Made by a program: the position numbers and the translations under genes | DNA from: Lachnospiraceae bacterium | GTDB taxonomy: Bacteria > Bacillota > Clostridia > Lachnospirales > Lachnospiraceae | Reading direction: 5' to 3' | DNA length: 64,000 nucleotides | Assembly: GCA_015056885.1 (NCBI GenBank) | Contig: SVFL01000004.1 | Span: forward strand, 35,505-99,504 | Shown: positions 15,968 through 24,411 of the stretch, one piece after another | Layout of the letters: each line of letters starts with the position of its first letter | Numbering within the stretch: the stretch's first letter is position 1 | The notes under the pieces: generated by a model | Databases searched by the model: none | Told to the model about the DNA's origin: nothing | The model's input: the letters and a program-made list of their open reading frames with translations, nothing else

Positions 15968-16612
15968 ATGAAGAAAATAAAAAATAATACAAGACAGAAC
16001 GGCAAACAGGTTGCGGGCAGACATTTGAAATGGGCTGCCGGCGCTTTGTTGTGCGTTGTTCTGACAGGCTGTGGCAAAGCAGATAAAGCAATTCCCATTG
16101 AGTTGGGGACATCCATAGAGAAACAGGATAATCGGCAAGAGGGCGAAGCGGTTGGAGCGGTACCGGCAACGGAAGAAGTAACAACGCCTGAGGAAGTCTG
16201 CGTTTATGTGTGTGGAGCGGTGAATTCGCCGGGGGTAGTAAGTTTGCCCGGAGGCAGTCGGTACAATGACGCCTTGGAAGCAGCCGGCGGTTTTACGGAA
16301 GATGCTGCGAAAGAGGCTGTGAATCTGGCGAAATACATAAGCGACGGAGAGCAGATTTTTTTCCCGACGAAGGAGGAGGCGCAGATGATAGCCGAGTCTG
16401 CGCAAACGAAACAGTCCGGTCTTGTAAATATTAATACGGCGGCGGTTTCAAAATTGTGTGAGCTGCCGGGGATTGGTGAATCCAAGGCACAGGCCATTGT
16501 GGCATATCGGGAGCAAAACGGCGCTTTTCTCAAGACAGAAGATGTTATGAAGGTACCGGGGATTAAAGAGAGCGCATATAATCAGATGAGGGATTTGATT
16601 ACGGTTCAGTAA
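15968..16612 (+). CDS. comEA: ComEA-like competence DNA-binding protein, apparently a lipoprotein
   Basis: 214 residues from the ATG at 15968, 8 nt after AAGGAG; the track's GTG at 15962 is too close. The N-terminal hydrophobic stretch ends LTGC, a lipobox, instead of the usual plain membrane anchor. A SLBB domain (VYVCGAVNSPGVVSLPGG) spans about 75-135. The C-terminal helix-hairpin-helix pair is VNINTAAVSKLCELPGIG and VMKVPGI. ComEA binds incoming DNA at the cell surface. comEC, its partner, is 3 kb downstream on the same strand. Confidence 0.88.
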   Translation: MKKIKNNTRQNGKQVAGRHLKWAAGALLCVVLTGCGKADKAIPIELGTSIEKQDNRQEGEAVGAVPATEEVTTPEEVCVYVCGAVNSPGVVSLPGGSRYNDALEAAGGFTEDAAKEAVNLAKYISDGEQIFFPTKEEAQMIAESAQTKQSGLVNINTAAVSKLCELPGIGESKAQAIVAYREQNGAFLKTEDVMKVPGIKESAYNQMRDLITVQ

Positions 16613-16643
16613 TTAAGTAATAAATATAAAGGATGAGGGTGAA

Positions 16644-17339
16644 ATGGCGGAGAAGAGAGTATTAGTTGTAGACGATGAGAAATTAATTGTAAAGGGTATC
16701 CGTTTTAGTCTGGAGCAGGATGATTATACGGTTGATTGTGCGTATGACGGTGAAGAGGCATTGGATTTCGCACGTAACAATCCGTATGATATTATTTTGT
16801 TGGATGTGATGCTTCCCAAGCTTACCGGCTTTGAGGTGTGTCAGCAGATTCGTGAGTTCTCTTCGGTTCCTATTATTATGCTTACTGCCAAAGGGGACGA
16901 TATGGATAAGATTCTGGGCCTTGAGTATGGCGCAGATGATTATATCACAAAACCTTTCAATATTTTGGAGGTAAAGGCACGTATTAAGGCAATTATGCGC
17001 CGCGTGGAGAGTAAGTCTCCCCAAAAGGAGAACAAGAGCTTTATTGAAAGTGGTGATATGAAGCTGGATTGTGAAGGAAGACGTTTGTACATTAACAATC
17101 GTGAAATCGGACTTACGGCCAAGGAGTTCGAAGTATTGGAACTTCTGATGAACAATCCCAACAAGGTTTATGGCAGAGAAGCTCTTTTGAAGCTGGTGTG
17201 GGGAGCAGATTATCCCGGAGATGTACGTACAGTGGATGTACATATCAGAAGACTTCGTGAGAAAATAGAGGCTAATCCCAGTGAGCCTAAATATGTACAC
17301 ACCAAGTGGGGCGTAGGCTATTATTTTTTGAATGAGTAG
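16644..17339 (+). CDS. OmpR/PhoB-family response regulator
   Basis: 231 residues. The receiver domain has VVDDEK, the phosphoacceptor D54 in ILLDVMLP, T in MLTAKG and K in YITKPF. A winged-helix DNA-binding domain follows (ELLMNNPNKVYGREALLKLVWG, VDVHIRRLREKIE). Close in layout to WalR/PhoP types. The kinase gene starts within about 12 bp of the stop, so the two form a pair. Target genes cannot be read from this window; the adjacent GerM and competence genes are candidates by position only. Confidence 0.9.
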   Translation: MAEKRVLVVDDEKLIVKGIRFSLEQDDYTVDCAYDGEEALDFARNNPYDIILLDVMLPKLTGFEVCQQIREFSSVPIIMLTAKGDDMDKILGLEYGADDYITKPFNILEVKARIKAIMRRVESKSPQKENKSFIESGDMKLDCEGRRLYINNREIGLTAKEFEVLELLMNNPNKVYGREALLKLVWGADYPGDVRTVDVHIRRLREKIEANPSEPKYVHTKWGVGYYFLNE

Positions 17340-17350
17340 TGGGACAAGGA

Positions 17351-18835
17351 ATGAAAAGGTTACAGGAATTGATTGAATGGATATGGCGGAAAATGCCGCT
17401 TAGGAGCCTGCGACTGAGAATTTTTCTGGTGGTTCTTTTGTTGGGAATGGTTCCCGGCTTTATCGTTGGTGCCAGTATCATACAAAACTACGAGGACCGG
17501 GCGGTGGAGCAGCGTGTTGCGACGGTGCAAAACCAGTTGATGATTGTTGCCAACCATTTGGTTTCCAATGATTATCTGGCAACCTATCGCTCGGATGAGC
17601 AGGTATATATTAACTCCCGAAATGTTATTAATGCGGAGCTTGAGATGATTGCCAATCTTTATGAAGGACGTGTAATGATTATCAACAGCAATTTCAAGGT
17701 TGTTGAGGATACTTATGGCATAAGTGAAGGCAAAATTATTATATCCGAGGAAGTTATTAAGTGTTTTCAGGGAGAAAACATCTCTCACTATGATCCGGAG
17801 CATGGATATATTGAGATGACCACTCCCATCATGGATACTACCGGTGAGAAAAGTGTGATTGAAGGCGTAATGCTGACCAGTATTTCAAACGGCAGTATCA
17901 TAACCATGATGGAGGTGCTCAACCGACGTGTTCTTCTGATTGAGACTTTGCTTGCTGTGGTTGTTTTTGTGTTAGCCATTGCATTGTCCGTATTTATGAC
18001 AAGACCTTTCAATCGAATTACACAGGCCATTCAGCGAATCAATTCCGGATACGGAGATGAAAGTATCTCTGTTCCGGACTATGTCGAGACGGTGCATATT
18101 GTGGACCAGTTTAACCAGCTCTTCCAGCGAATGAAGAGTCTGGATGAGTCCCGTCAGGAATTTGTTGCAAATGTGTCCCATGAATTAAAAACCCCCATGA
18201 CTTCCATAAAAGTTTTGGCAGATGCATTGCTTATGGAGCAGGATGCTCCAGCGGAGCTTTACAGAGAGTTTATGGGTGATATTGTATCGGAGATTGACAG
18301 AGAAAATCGTATTATTACAGATTTGCTTGCACTGGTAAAGATGGATAAGAAGGTGCAGGATTTGAATATTGCGGCAGTCAATATCAATGATATGGTGGAA
18401 TTGATTTTGAAGCGTTTGAGACCGATTGCCCGCAAAAAGGATGTTGAGGTTGTGTTTGAGAGCATGCGTCCTGTAGTTGCGGAAGTGGATGAGGTGAAAA
18501 TGACACTCATCATGACCAATCTGGTTGAGAACTCTATCAAATACAACAAAGATCACGGCTGGGTAAAGGTAGAGCTGGATGCGGATCATCAGTTTTTTAC
18601 TTTTAAGGTCAGTGACTCGGGAATTGGTATTCCGGAGGAGGCGCTGGTTCATATCTGTGAACGTTTTTATCGAGTGGATAAGTCACACTCAAGAGAGATT
18701 GGAGGTACCGGATTGGGCCTGGCGATTACCAAGAGTGCAGTGCTTCTTCACAGAGGAACCCTTACCGTAAACAGTGTGGAGGGCGAAGGCTCCAGTTTCC
18801 TTGTGAAGATTCCTCTGACTTTTATTGTGTCATAA
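17351..18835 (+). CDS. Membrane sensor histidine kinase
   Basis: About 494 residues from the ATG at 17351; the GTG at 17339 is an alternative and neither has a well-spaced ribosome site. Helix 1 is near residues 18-38 and helix 2 near 195-215, enclosing a ~155-residue extracytoplasmic sensor. A HAMP linker follows, then HisKA with H277 in NVSHELKTPMTS. The ATPase domain has N (NLVENSIKYN), G1 (DSGIGIP), F (ERFYRVD) and G2 (GGTGLGLAI) boxes. WalK/PhoR-like architecture without a visible PAS domain. Partner of the preceding regulator. Confidence 0.9.
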   Translation: MKRLQELIEWIWRKMPLRSLRLRIFLVVLLLGMVPGFIVGASIIQNYEDRAVEQRVATVQNQLMIVANHLVSNDYLATYRSDEQVYINSRNVINAELEMIANLYEGRVMIINSNFKVVEDTYGISEGKIIISEEVIKCFQGENISHYDPEHGYIEMTTPIMDTTGEKSVIEGVMLTSISNGSIITMMEVLNRRVLLIETLLAVVVFVLAIALSVFMTRPFNRITQAIQRINSGYGDESISVPDYVETVHIVDQFNQLFQRMKSLDESRQEFVANVSHELKTPMTSIKVLADALLMEQDAPAELYREFMGDIVSEIDRENRIITDLLALVKMDKKVQDLNIAAVNINDMVELILKRLRPIARKKDVEVVFESMRPVVAEVDEVKMTLIMTNLVENSIKYNKDHGWVKVELDADHQFFTFKVSDSGIGIPEEALVHICERFYRVDKSHSREIGGTGLGLAITKSAVLLHRGTLTVNSVEGEGSSFLVKIPLTFIVS

Positions 18836-18871
18836 TGCCGTGGGTGAGGATGGCCCCGGTGGGAGAGATAT

Positions 18872-19801
18872 ATGAAGAAATTATTATGGATATTTTGCTG
18901 TGTTCTGGGCTGCTTGGGACTTGTTGCATGCGGACAGTCGGAGCCGACAGGAGAAAATGTATATCAGATTTATGTAGTCAGTAATTCTGAGACAAAGGTG
19001 GAAACCCATTCCTATGCCATGCAGGCCACGGAATCAGCGGCAATGCTTGATGAGTTGACAGCGTGTCTTTCTACACAGCCGGACAAGCTGGAATATAAGG
19101 TTCCTTTTGCCATGGGATTTGAGATTCTGTCCATGGACTTAAAGGAAAGTAAACTGATTATCAATGTGGATGGGGCTTATATGAATATGCCTGCCACTAC
19201 AGAGGTGCTTGTGAGAGCTGCCATTGTGCGAACCCTGACGCAGCATCCGGATGTGAAATATGTAGGAATTACCGTAGAGGGACAGGAATTGTTTGACCAG
19301 ACCGGTGAGGTTGTAGGTCTTATGAGTGCAGAAACCTTTATCAACAATGACGGTAATGAGATTAATACTTACGAGCCTACACGTGTGAAGCTGTATTTTG
19401 CCAATGCAACGGGGGACAAATTGATTGGTGCTCACCGTGAAAAATATTATTCCACGAATGTGCCTTTAGAGCGTTTTGTGGTTGAGGAACTGATAGCGGG
19501 GCCCAGTGGTAAGGTGGAAGGATTATATCCTACCATCAATCGTGAGGTAAAGATTATCAGTGTCATGACTAAGGATGGAATCTGCTATGTGAATCTGGAT
19601 GCCAGTTTTTTATCTGTGGTCAATAATGTTTCCACGGAGCTTTCAATTTATTCCATAGTCAATTCTTTGGTGGAGCTCAGTACGGTTAATAAGGTGCAGA
19701 TTCTGATTAACGGTGAGGTGCCGGAGAGCTTTGGCAGTGCGGCCTTTGAGCGTAATCTGGACTGTGTTACCACTTTAGAAAGTGAAAATATGAATCAGTA
19801 A
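18872..19801 (+). CDS. GerM-domain lipoprotein
   Basis: 309 residues. Signal peptide with lipobox VACG near residue 17, so probably a membrane-anchored lipoprotein. Two GerMN-type modules are recognisable (about 35-150 and 165-290), each with the LIINVDGAYM or CYVNLDASFL core and the RFVVEELIAGPS segment. GerM proteins act in spore cortex or cell envelope functions; in non-sporulating relatives the role is unclear. It lies 36 bp after the kinase gene and 32 bp before comEC, probably in one transcript. Confidence 0.82.
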   Translation: MKKLLWIFCCVLGCLGLVACGQSEPTGENVYQIYVVSNSETKVETHSYAMQATESAAMLDELTACLSTQPDKLEYKVPFAMGFEILSMDLKESKLIINVDGAYMNMPATTEVLVRAAIVRTLTQHPDVKYVGITVEGQELFDQTGEVVGLMSAETFINNDGNEINTYEPTRVKLYFANATGDKLIGAHREKYYSTNVPLERFVVEELIAGPSGKVEGLYPTINREVKIISVMTKDGICYVNLDASFLSVVNNVSTELSIYSIVNSLVELSTVNKVQILINGEVPESFGSAAFERNLDCVTTLESENMNQ

Positions 19802-19833
19802 CAACATGAATTCATCATGGACAGGAGGAGAAA

Positions 19834-22206
19834 ATGAGAAGACCTCTTCTTTTTGGGTCCTTTTGTCTGGTGGCGTTAATAGCGTTAATATATTGCAGGG
19901 GGCCGGCTGAAACGGTAGCCGGTCCGCCTGACGGTACGCAATTGATTGTGACCGGGCAGGTGTGTGACAAGGACGACAATTCTTTTGAAATTCAAATTCT
20001 GGAAATTCTTTCTGATGCTGCATTCACGCAGCAGGACAATTCAAATGATTCCAAACAAAACAAATTAATTATTTCTTGCGATACGCAGGAATTGTTTATC
20101 GGCGCGGAGGTAACAATCCGGGGCGACTTTTATCATTTTTCTCCGGCAACCAATCCGGGGGAATTTGATTATGCAAAGTATTATCATTCCATGGGGTATC
20201 TTGGACGGATTTATGATGCGGAGGTGCTTGCATTATCCGGAGATATAGGACTGCGGGAATATTTGTATAGATTGCGAATGATGTGGAAGGCACGTTTGTA
20301 TGAAGTATTTCCGGAGAAAGAGGCATCTGTTATGGCAGCAATTCTTCTGGGAGAAAAGCAAGATGTGGATGAAGAAATCAGAGGGCTTTATGAGCGGAAT
20401 GGTATTGTACATATTCTCAGTATTTCGGGGCTTCATATTACCATTATCGGAATGGGATTATATAAACTTTTGCGCAAGCTGGGGGTGCCTGTGTGGGCGG
20501 CTGCTATTGGTGGAGCAGTGATATTGATTTTATATGGAATAATGACCGGGTTTGGTGTGTCAGTGTGCAGGGCGGTTGGAATGTATCTGCTTAGGATGTT
20601 GGGAGTGCTTTGGGGGCGGACGTACGACATGCTCACAGCCCTTGGTTTTGTGGGCGCCCTGATGGCGGTGATTCATCCGGCATGGCTGGGACATATGGGG
20701 TATTTACTATCATTTGGTTCTGTGTTAGGGCTTGGATTATTGTTGCCGGCACTGGTAAAGAGTAAGGAAGAACATGAAATTCCTAAGCTCCAAAAATTTG
20801 TTGAGAGTCGTATGCTCAGAGTTGTCCAAAAGATTGGCCATTTTGTAGCAGGACTTCTTAGGGAAGGTTTGCTGGCAGGGGTGTCCATTACGATGACAAC
20901 CTTACCCATACAGTTGTGGTTCAGCTACGAAATATCTATTTATTCGGTATTTTTGAATGCCCTGATTTTGCCGCTGATGAGTGCAGTTATGATTGTTGGG
21001 CTGGTAGTTATGATTGTACCCGGAACAGGTATTGCAGGAACGGTGGATGTAATAATTCTTACAGGATATGAGGGGTTGTGCCACGTGTTTGAAAATTTGC
21101 CGGAGGCTATATGGAATCCCGGCAGACCGACTGTCTGGCAGCTGGTGGTTTATTATTTGCTGTGGGCAATTGTTGTGTGGGGGATACCCTGGTTGCGAGG
21201 AGTGTATAAGAGGGCTGGGGGAAGTTTGCGTATCAGCAAGAGAAGAGTCGTACAGAAGCGGTTGGTTGCACAGAAGGGAGTTAATGCACAGAACGGAGAG
21301 TGCAGACAGAAGAGAGTTGTCAAACAAGGGTGGTTTGTTGTGCAGATGGTGCTTTTGGTCGTTGCGGTTGGGATTTTGGCATTGCCTAAGTATCGGGGAG
21401 ACAGAGTGACCTTTCTGGATGTGGGCCAAGGAGATTGTATTTGCATACAGCTTTCTTCCGGGGAGGTGTATTTGTTTGATTGTGGCAGCAGTAGCAGGAA
21501 GGGCATTGGAGAGAATGTCTTGATTCCCTTCTTGAAATATTATGGCATAAGTGAAATTGATGCAGTTTTTGCTTCCCATGGAGACGCAGATCATACGAAT
21601 GGCTTGGAGAAATTGATACAGCTGTCATCAAAGATGCATGTTGAAGTGGGGCAGTTGGTTTTGCCTTATATGTCAACGGATACATTGCAGGAAGAGTTTG
21701 ATGGATTGGTGGAGGTTGCAGAAGTTGCAAATGTACCGGTTCGAAGTATAGCGGCAGGGGAAATCTGGAATTGCGGAGAGGATTCTTTTGTCTGCCTGCA
21801 TCCCGCAGTAGAAGATTTATTTGAGGGGAATGCCGGGTCTGAATGTTTTTATGTGATGTTGCGTGAGAATGGGCAGATTTTGTCGCTGCTTTTGACAGGG
21901 GATGTAGAGAAGCAGGGGGAGGAGCAGCTGACATCTCGTCTGGCCGAGTGTGGCATCTGTGGAGTGGATGTGCTGAAGGTAGGACATCATGGCTCTAAGT
22001 ATTCTTCTTCGCAAGCTTTTTTAACACAAGCGAATCCCCGAGTCGCTATAATCTCCTGTGGTAGGAAGAATTTCTATGGACATCCTCATGGAGAAACACT
22101 AGAACGATTAGAGCAGGTTGGAAGCCGGATTTTGACTACAACGAAGTACGGTGCGGTTACCGTTGAGTTGGGGGAGACGTGCGAGCTGTGGGGGTGGTTG
22201 GATTAG
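19834..22206 (+). CDS. comEC: ComEC/Rec2-type DNA uptake channel protein
   Basis: 790 residues, ATG behind AGGAGGAG. Domain order is full-length: DUF4131-like N-terminal region with OB-like part (about 30-130), the polytopic competence domain (ISGLHITIIGMGLYKLL), and a C-terminal metallo-beta-lactamase domain beginning FLDVGQGDCI with ASHGDADHTNGL and VGHHGSKYSSS. The membrane part forms the channel for single-stranded DNA and the lactamase-type domain is the likely nuclease. A Lys/Arg-rich loop with repeated QK motifs near 470-490 precedes the third domain. holA, which usually follows comEC in Firmicutes, is 9 kb away and inverted. Confidence 0.92.
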   Translation: MRRPLLFGSFCLVALIALIYCRGPAETVAGPPDGTQLIVTGQVCDKDDNSFEIQILEILSDAAFTQQDNSNDSKQNKLIISCDTQELFIGAEVTIRGDFYHFSPATNPGEFDYAKYYHSMGYLGRIYDAEVLALSGDIGLREYLYRLRMMWKARLYEVFPEKEASVMAAILLGEKQDVDEEIRGLYERNGIVHILSISGLHITIIGMGLYKLLRKLGVPVWAAAIGGAVILILYGIMTGFGVSVCRAVGMYLLRMLGVLWGRTYDMLTALGFVGALMAVIHPAWLGHMGYLLSFGSVLGLGLLLPALVKSKEEHEIPKLQKFVESRMLRVVQKIGHFVAGLLREGLLAGVSITMTTLPIQLWFSYEISIYSVFLNALILPLMSAVMIVGLVVMIVPGTGIAGTVDVIILTGYEGLCHVFENLPEAIWNPGRPTVWQLVVYYLLWAIVVWGIPWLRGVYKRAGGSLRISKRRVVQKRLVAQKGVNAQNGECRQKRVVKQGWFVVQMVLLVVAVGILALPKYRGDRVTFLDVGQGDCICIQLSSGEVYLFDCGSSSRKGIGENVLIPFLKYYGISEIDAVFASHGDADHTNGLEKLIQLSSKMHVEVGQLVLPYMSTDTLQEEFDGLVEVAEVANVPVRSIAAGEIWNCGEDSFVCLHPAVEDLFEGNAGSECFYVMLRENGQILSLLLTGDVEKQGEEQLTSRLAECGICGVDVLKVGHHGSKYSSSQAFLTQANPRVAIISCGRKNFYGHPHGETLERLEQVGSRILTTTKYGAVTVELGETCELWGWLD

Positions 22207-22236
22207 GGGGGGCGGTTTTGAGTAGTAAAATTGGGG

Positions 22237-22684
22237 AATTTCCGACTTGTAGATAAGAGAAGCAATGTAGGTCGGAGAACTAGAGGTGGGAGGATTTGGA
22301 ATGCCCCGACTGGAAACGAGAAGGATTGCTGGAGGTAGGGGAAATGAAGGGGAAGGTGCATGGAATGCCCCGACTGGAAGCGAGAAGGATTGCTGGAGGT
22401 AGGGGGAATGAAGGGGAAGGTGCATGGAATGCCCCGACTGGAAACGAGAAGGATTGCTGGAGGTAGGGGAAATGAAGGAGAAGGTGCATGGAATGCCCCG
22501 ACTGGAAACGAGAAGGATTGCTGGAGGTAGGGGGAATGAAGGGGAAGGTGCATGGAATGCCCCGACTGGAAGCGAAAATGCATGCTAGAGGTAGGAGTGA
22601 TTACGACAAGGGTGAGTGAAATGCCCCGATTAAAAAGTAGGAGAAGTGTTGTAGGTAGGGGACAATGGAAATACGAGGCTATAA
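22237..22684 (+). repeat. Seven-unit 64-bp tandem repeat array
   Basis: Units start at 22237 (degenerate), 22301, 22365, 22429, 22493, 22557 and 22621 (degenerate), a strict 64-bp period. The core begins ATGCCCCGACTGGAAACGAG and continues purine-rich with GGAGGTAGGGG and GAAGGGGAAGG. The four inner units differ at only a few positions. Because 64 is not a multiple of three, the minus strand stays open in more than one frame, which explains the overlapping track ORFs at 22108-22583; I do not think they are genes. The array fills the gap between comEC and the nuclease-like gene and reaches to within ~25 bp of the latter's start. Confidence 0.92.
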
Positions 22685-22709
22685 AACAATCAAAACGAGG
22701 AGGAATACA

Positions 22710-23510
22710 ATGAAAACATTAAAAACAGTACTCAATGAAGAAGTGTATTTTTTGGAACAACTTATGAAACAGGCGCAAGCCAGACTTGCGAAGGCACCCA
22801 AAGGATTCTTGCGTATAGTTAAGAAGCGAACGTGGACAGAATATTACTATAAAGGTGCAGAAACAAGCCGCAATGGAAGATATATAGCCAAAAGCGAATT
22901 TGAACTTGTACAAAAAATTGTACAGAGAGATTATGATGAACAATTAGTAAAAACAGCAGAAAAGAGAGTAAATGCAATAACGGAGTTTCTGCGCATATAT
23001 GATATGACGGATCTAAAGGAAGCGTATAGGAAGATGAATCCACATCGCAGAGAACTACTTATAACACATGTATTGTCCGACGAAGAATATATACGGGAAT
23101 GGCAGTCGGTAGAATATGAAGGAAAGCTGTTCATAGATGAAAATCAGGAAATTGTTACGGAGCGTGGAGAAAGAGTACGGTCCAAGTCAGAGAAGATTAT
23201 TGCGGATAAATTGAATATGTTGGGGATCCCTTATCGATATGAATATCCATTGGTTTTGGAAGGGAATGTTAAGGTTTATCCGGATTTTACTATTTTAAAA
23301 ATGCCGGAGCGGGAAGAGGTGTACTTGGAGCATTTTGGAATGATGGATGATGAGGACTATGTGGAAAATGTGCTGTTTAAACTGGCTACCTATGAGAAGA
23401 ATGAAATTTATTTGGGAGTAAAGTTGTTTGTTACCTATGAAACCGGAAAAAGACAACTTAATACAAGAACACTGGATAAGATGTTGAGAAAGTTGTTTTG
23501 CGACACATAA
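22710..23510 (+). CDS. PD-(D/E)XK nuclease-like protein of unknown role
   Basis: 266 residues from the ATG at 22710 behind AGGAGG; the track start at 22665 lies in the repeat array. The N-terminal half is a charged helical region (VYFLEQLMKQAQARLAKAP). The C-terminal half carries RSKSEKIIADKL, then IPYRYEYPL, YPDFTI and YLEHFGMMDDEDY, the E...D...E-x-H layout of the restriction-endonuclease-like fold found in helicase-associated and stand-alone Firmicutes proteins. Catalysis is inferred from these residues only. It lies directly downstream of the 64-bp array and stands alone. Confidence 0.7.
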   Translation: MKTLKTVLNEEVYFLEQLMKQAQARLAKAPKGFLRIVKKRTWTEYYYKGAETSRNGRYIAKSEFELVQKIVQRDYDEQLVKTAEKRVNAITEFLRIYDMTDLKEAYRKMNPHRRELLITHVLSDEEYIREWQSVEYEGKLFIDENQEIVTERGERVRSKSEKIIADKLNMLGIPYRYEYPLVLEGNVKVYPDFTILKMPEREEVYLEHFGMMDDEDYVENVLFKLATYEKNEIYLGVKLFVTYETGKRQLNTRTLDKMLRKLFCDT

Positions 23511-23577
23511 TTGTATTTTAGTAAGTGAAAAAGTGGTTGGATGAAAAGAATACGATATATCTGATATAGGGTATCTG

Positions 23578-23586
23578 TGGTATAAT
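23578..23586 (+). promoter_or_regulatory. Extended -10 promoter element
   Basis: TGGTATAAT is a consensus extended -10; no good -35 is present. It would start transcription near 23593 for the small membrane protein at 23659. Confidence 0.5.
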
Positions 23587-23658
23587 GAAGGGAATCTTAT
23601 TTAAGCAAGATGGGATTTGAAGAAAGCAATCTTTGTATAAAAAGGAGGAACGGATTAT

Positions 23659-24117
23659 ATGAATGAAGAGCGCTATGAGGAACTGACACAGGAATTAATT
23701 CAGACGATTGGGAAAATGCGGAAGGAATTATTAGTGACCAGAATATTCAATGGTATACTGACTGGGATGTTGGTGGTGGTGCTTGTTGTAGGCGGAATTT
23801 GTATGCACAAAGTGCAACAGTACGGAGAGGAACTTGTGGAATATGCGGGGCTGATAGAGGATTATCTTGTAGAGGTTGAGCCGATTTTGGATGAATTGGC
23901 GAAAGTGGATGTGGAAGCTATTAATGAGGCTGTTGAGTCTTTTGATGTGGAATCCCTTAATGCAGCGATAGATGAGATAGATTTTGAGAGCCTGGGAGAT
24001 ACTATTGACAGAATGGATAGTATTTTGGATAGTCTTGATGGAGCCTCTGAAAAGTTACAGGAGGTGACAAGTACCGTAGGAGATTTTTTTGGCTGGTCCG
24101 ATAGGGAAGAAGAATAG
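23659..24117 (+). CDS. Small membrane protein with acidic coiled-coil tail
   Basis: 152 residues, not recognised. The ATG follows AAAGGAGGA. A single hydrophobic helix lies near 32-55 (ILTGMLVVVLVVGGICM) between a charged N-terminus and a long acidic helical region (residues 60-140) with heptad-like D/E, I and L spacing, including repeated FDVESLNAAIDEIDFESL-type segments. This resembles phage- or methyl-accepting-type spacer helices, but no domain can be named. It lies between the nuclease-like gene and the giant surface protein gene, each with its own promoter. Confidence 0.6.
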   Translation: MNEERYEELTQELIQTIGKMRKELLVTRIFNGILTGMLVVVLVVGGICMHKVQQYGEELVEYAGLIEDYLVEVEPILDELAKVDVEAINEAVESFDVESLNAAIDEIDFESLGDTIDRMDSILDSLDGASEKLQEVTSTVGDFFGWSDREEE

Positions 24118-24170
24118 AGGAGCCTGCACATAAAGATTATTATTAAAACACAATGCTTATTGGTAAATAT

Positions 24171-24199
24171 TTGCAATATCATTTATTTCAAGGTATAAT
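24171..24199 (+). promoter_or_regulatory. Strong sigma-A-type promoter of the giant surface protein
   Basis: TTGCAA (24171-24176) and TATAAT (24194-24199) with a 17-bp spacer. The transcript would start near 24206, inside the first 92-bp repeat. Confidence 0.72.
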
Positions 24200-24381
24200 G
24201 TACGCGGACACAATGAGCCAAGCGGCTGCGAAGCAGACATTTGGCGAATGTGCGCGAGCCACGATGTAGCAGAGCGGAATCGTGGTGTAATGTACGCGGA
24301 CACAATGAGCCAAGCGGCTGCGAAGCAGACATTTGGCGAATGTGCGCGAGCCACGATGCAGCAGAGCGGAATCGTGGTGTA
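24199..24381 (+). repeat. Two tandem 92-bp structured repeats in the mRNA leader
   Basis: The unit beginning TGTACGCGGACACAATGAGC occurs at 24199 and 24291 with almost perfect identity. Each copy can fold as GCCAA...CTGC-GAA-GCAG...TTGGC, then CCACGAT...ATCGTGG. They lie wholly between the promoter and the AGGAGGAG site of the gene at 24412. The ORF track starts its protein inside the first repeat, but the real start is downstream. Confidence 0.88.
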
Positions 24382-24411
24382 TTTTTGCGGAAGCATAAGA
24401 GGAGGAGAAAC

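Noticed and set aside
22108-22583. Minus-strand ORFs of 69-126 residues (proline/serine-rich, repeated HAPSPSFPLPP)
   Set aside because: They are translations of the 64-bp repeat in different frames; same words recur in every frame, with no ribosome sites.
22301-22684. CRISPR-like array
   Set aside because: The 64-bp units repeat without unique spacers and no cas genes are near; it is a plain tandem repeat.
24241-24411. N-terminal 57 residues of the track's 2400-residue ORF
   Set aside because: They are read through the 92-bp leader repeats; AGGAGGAG and a signal peptide mark the start at 24412.
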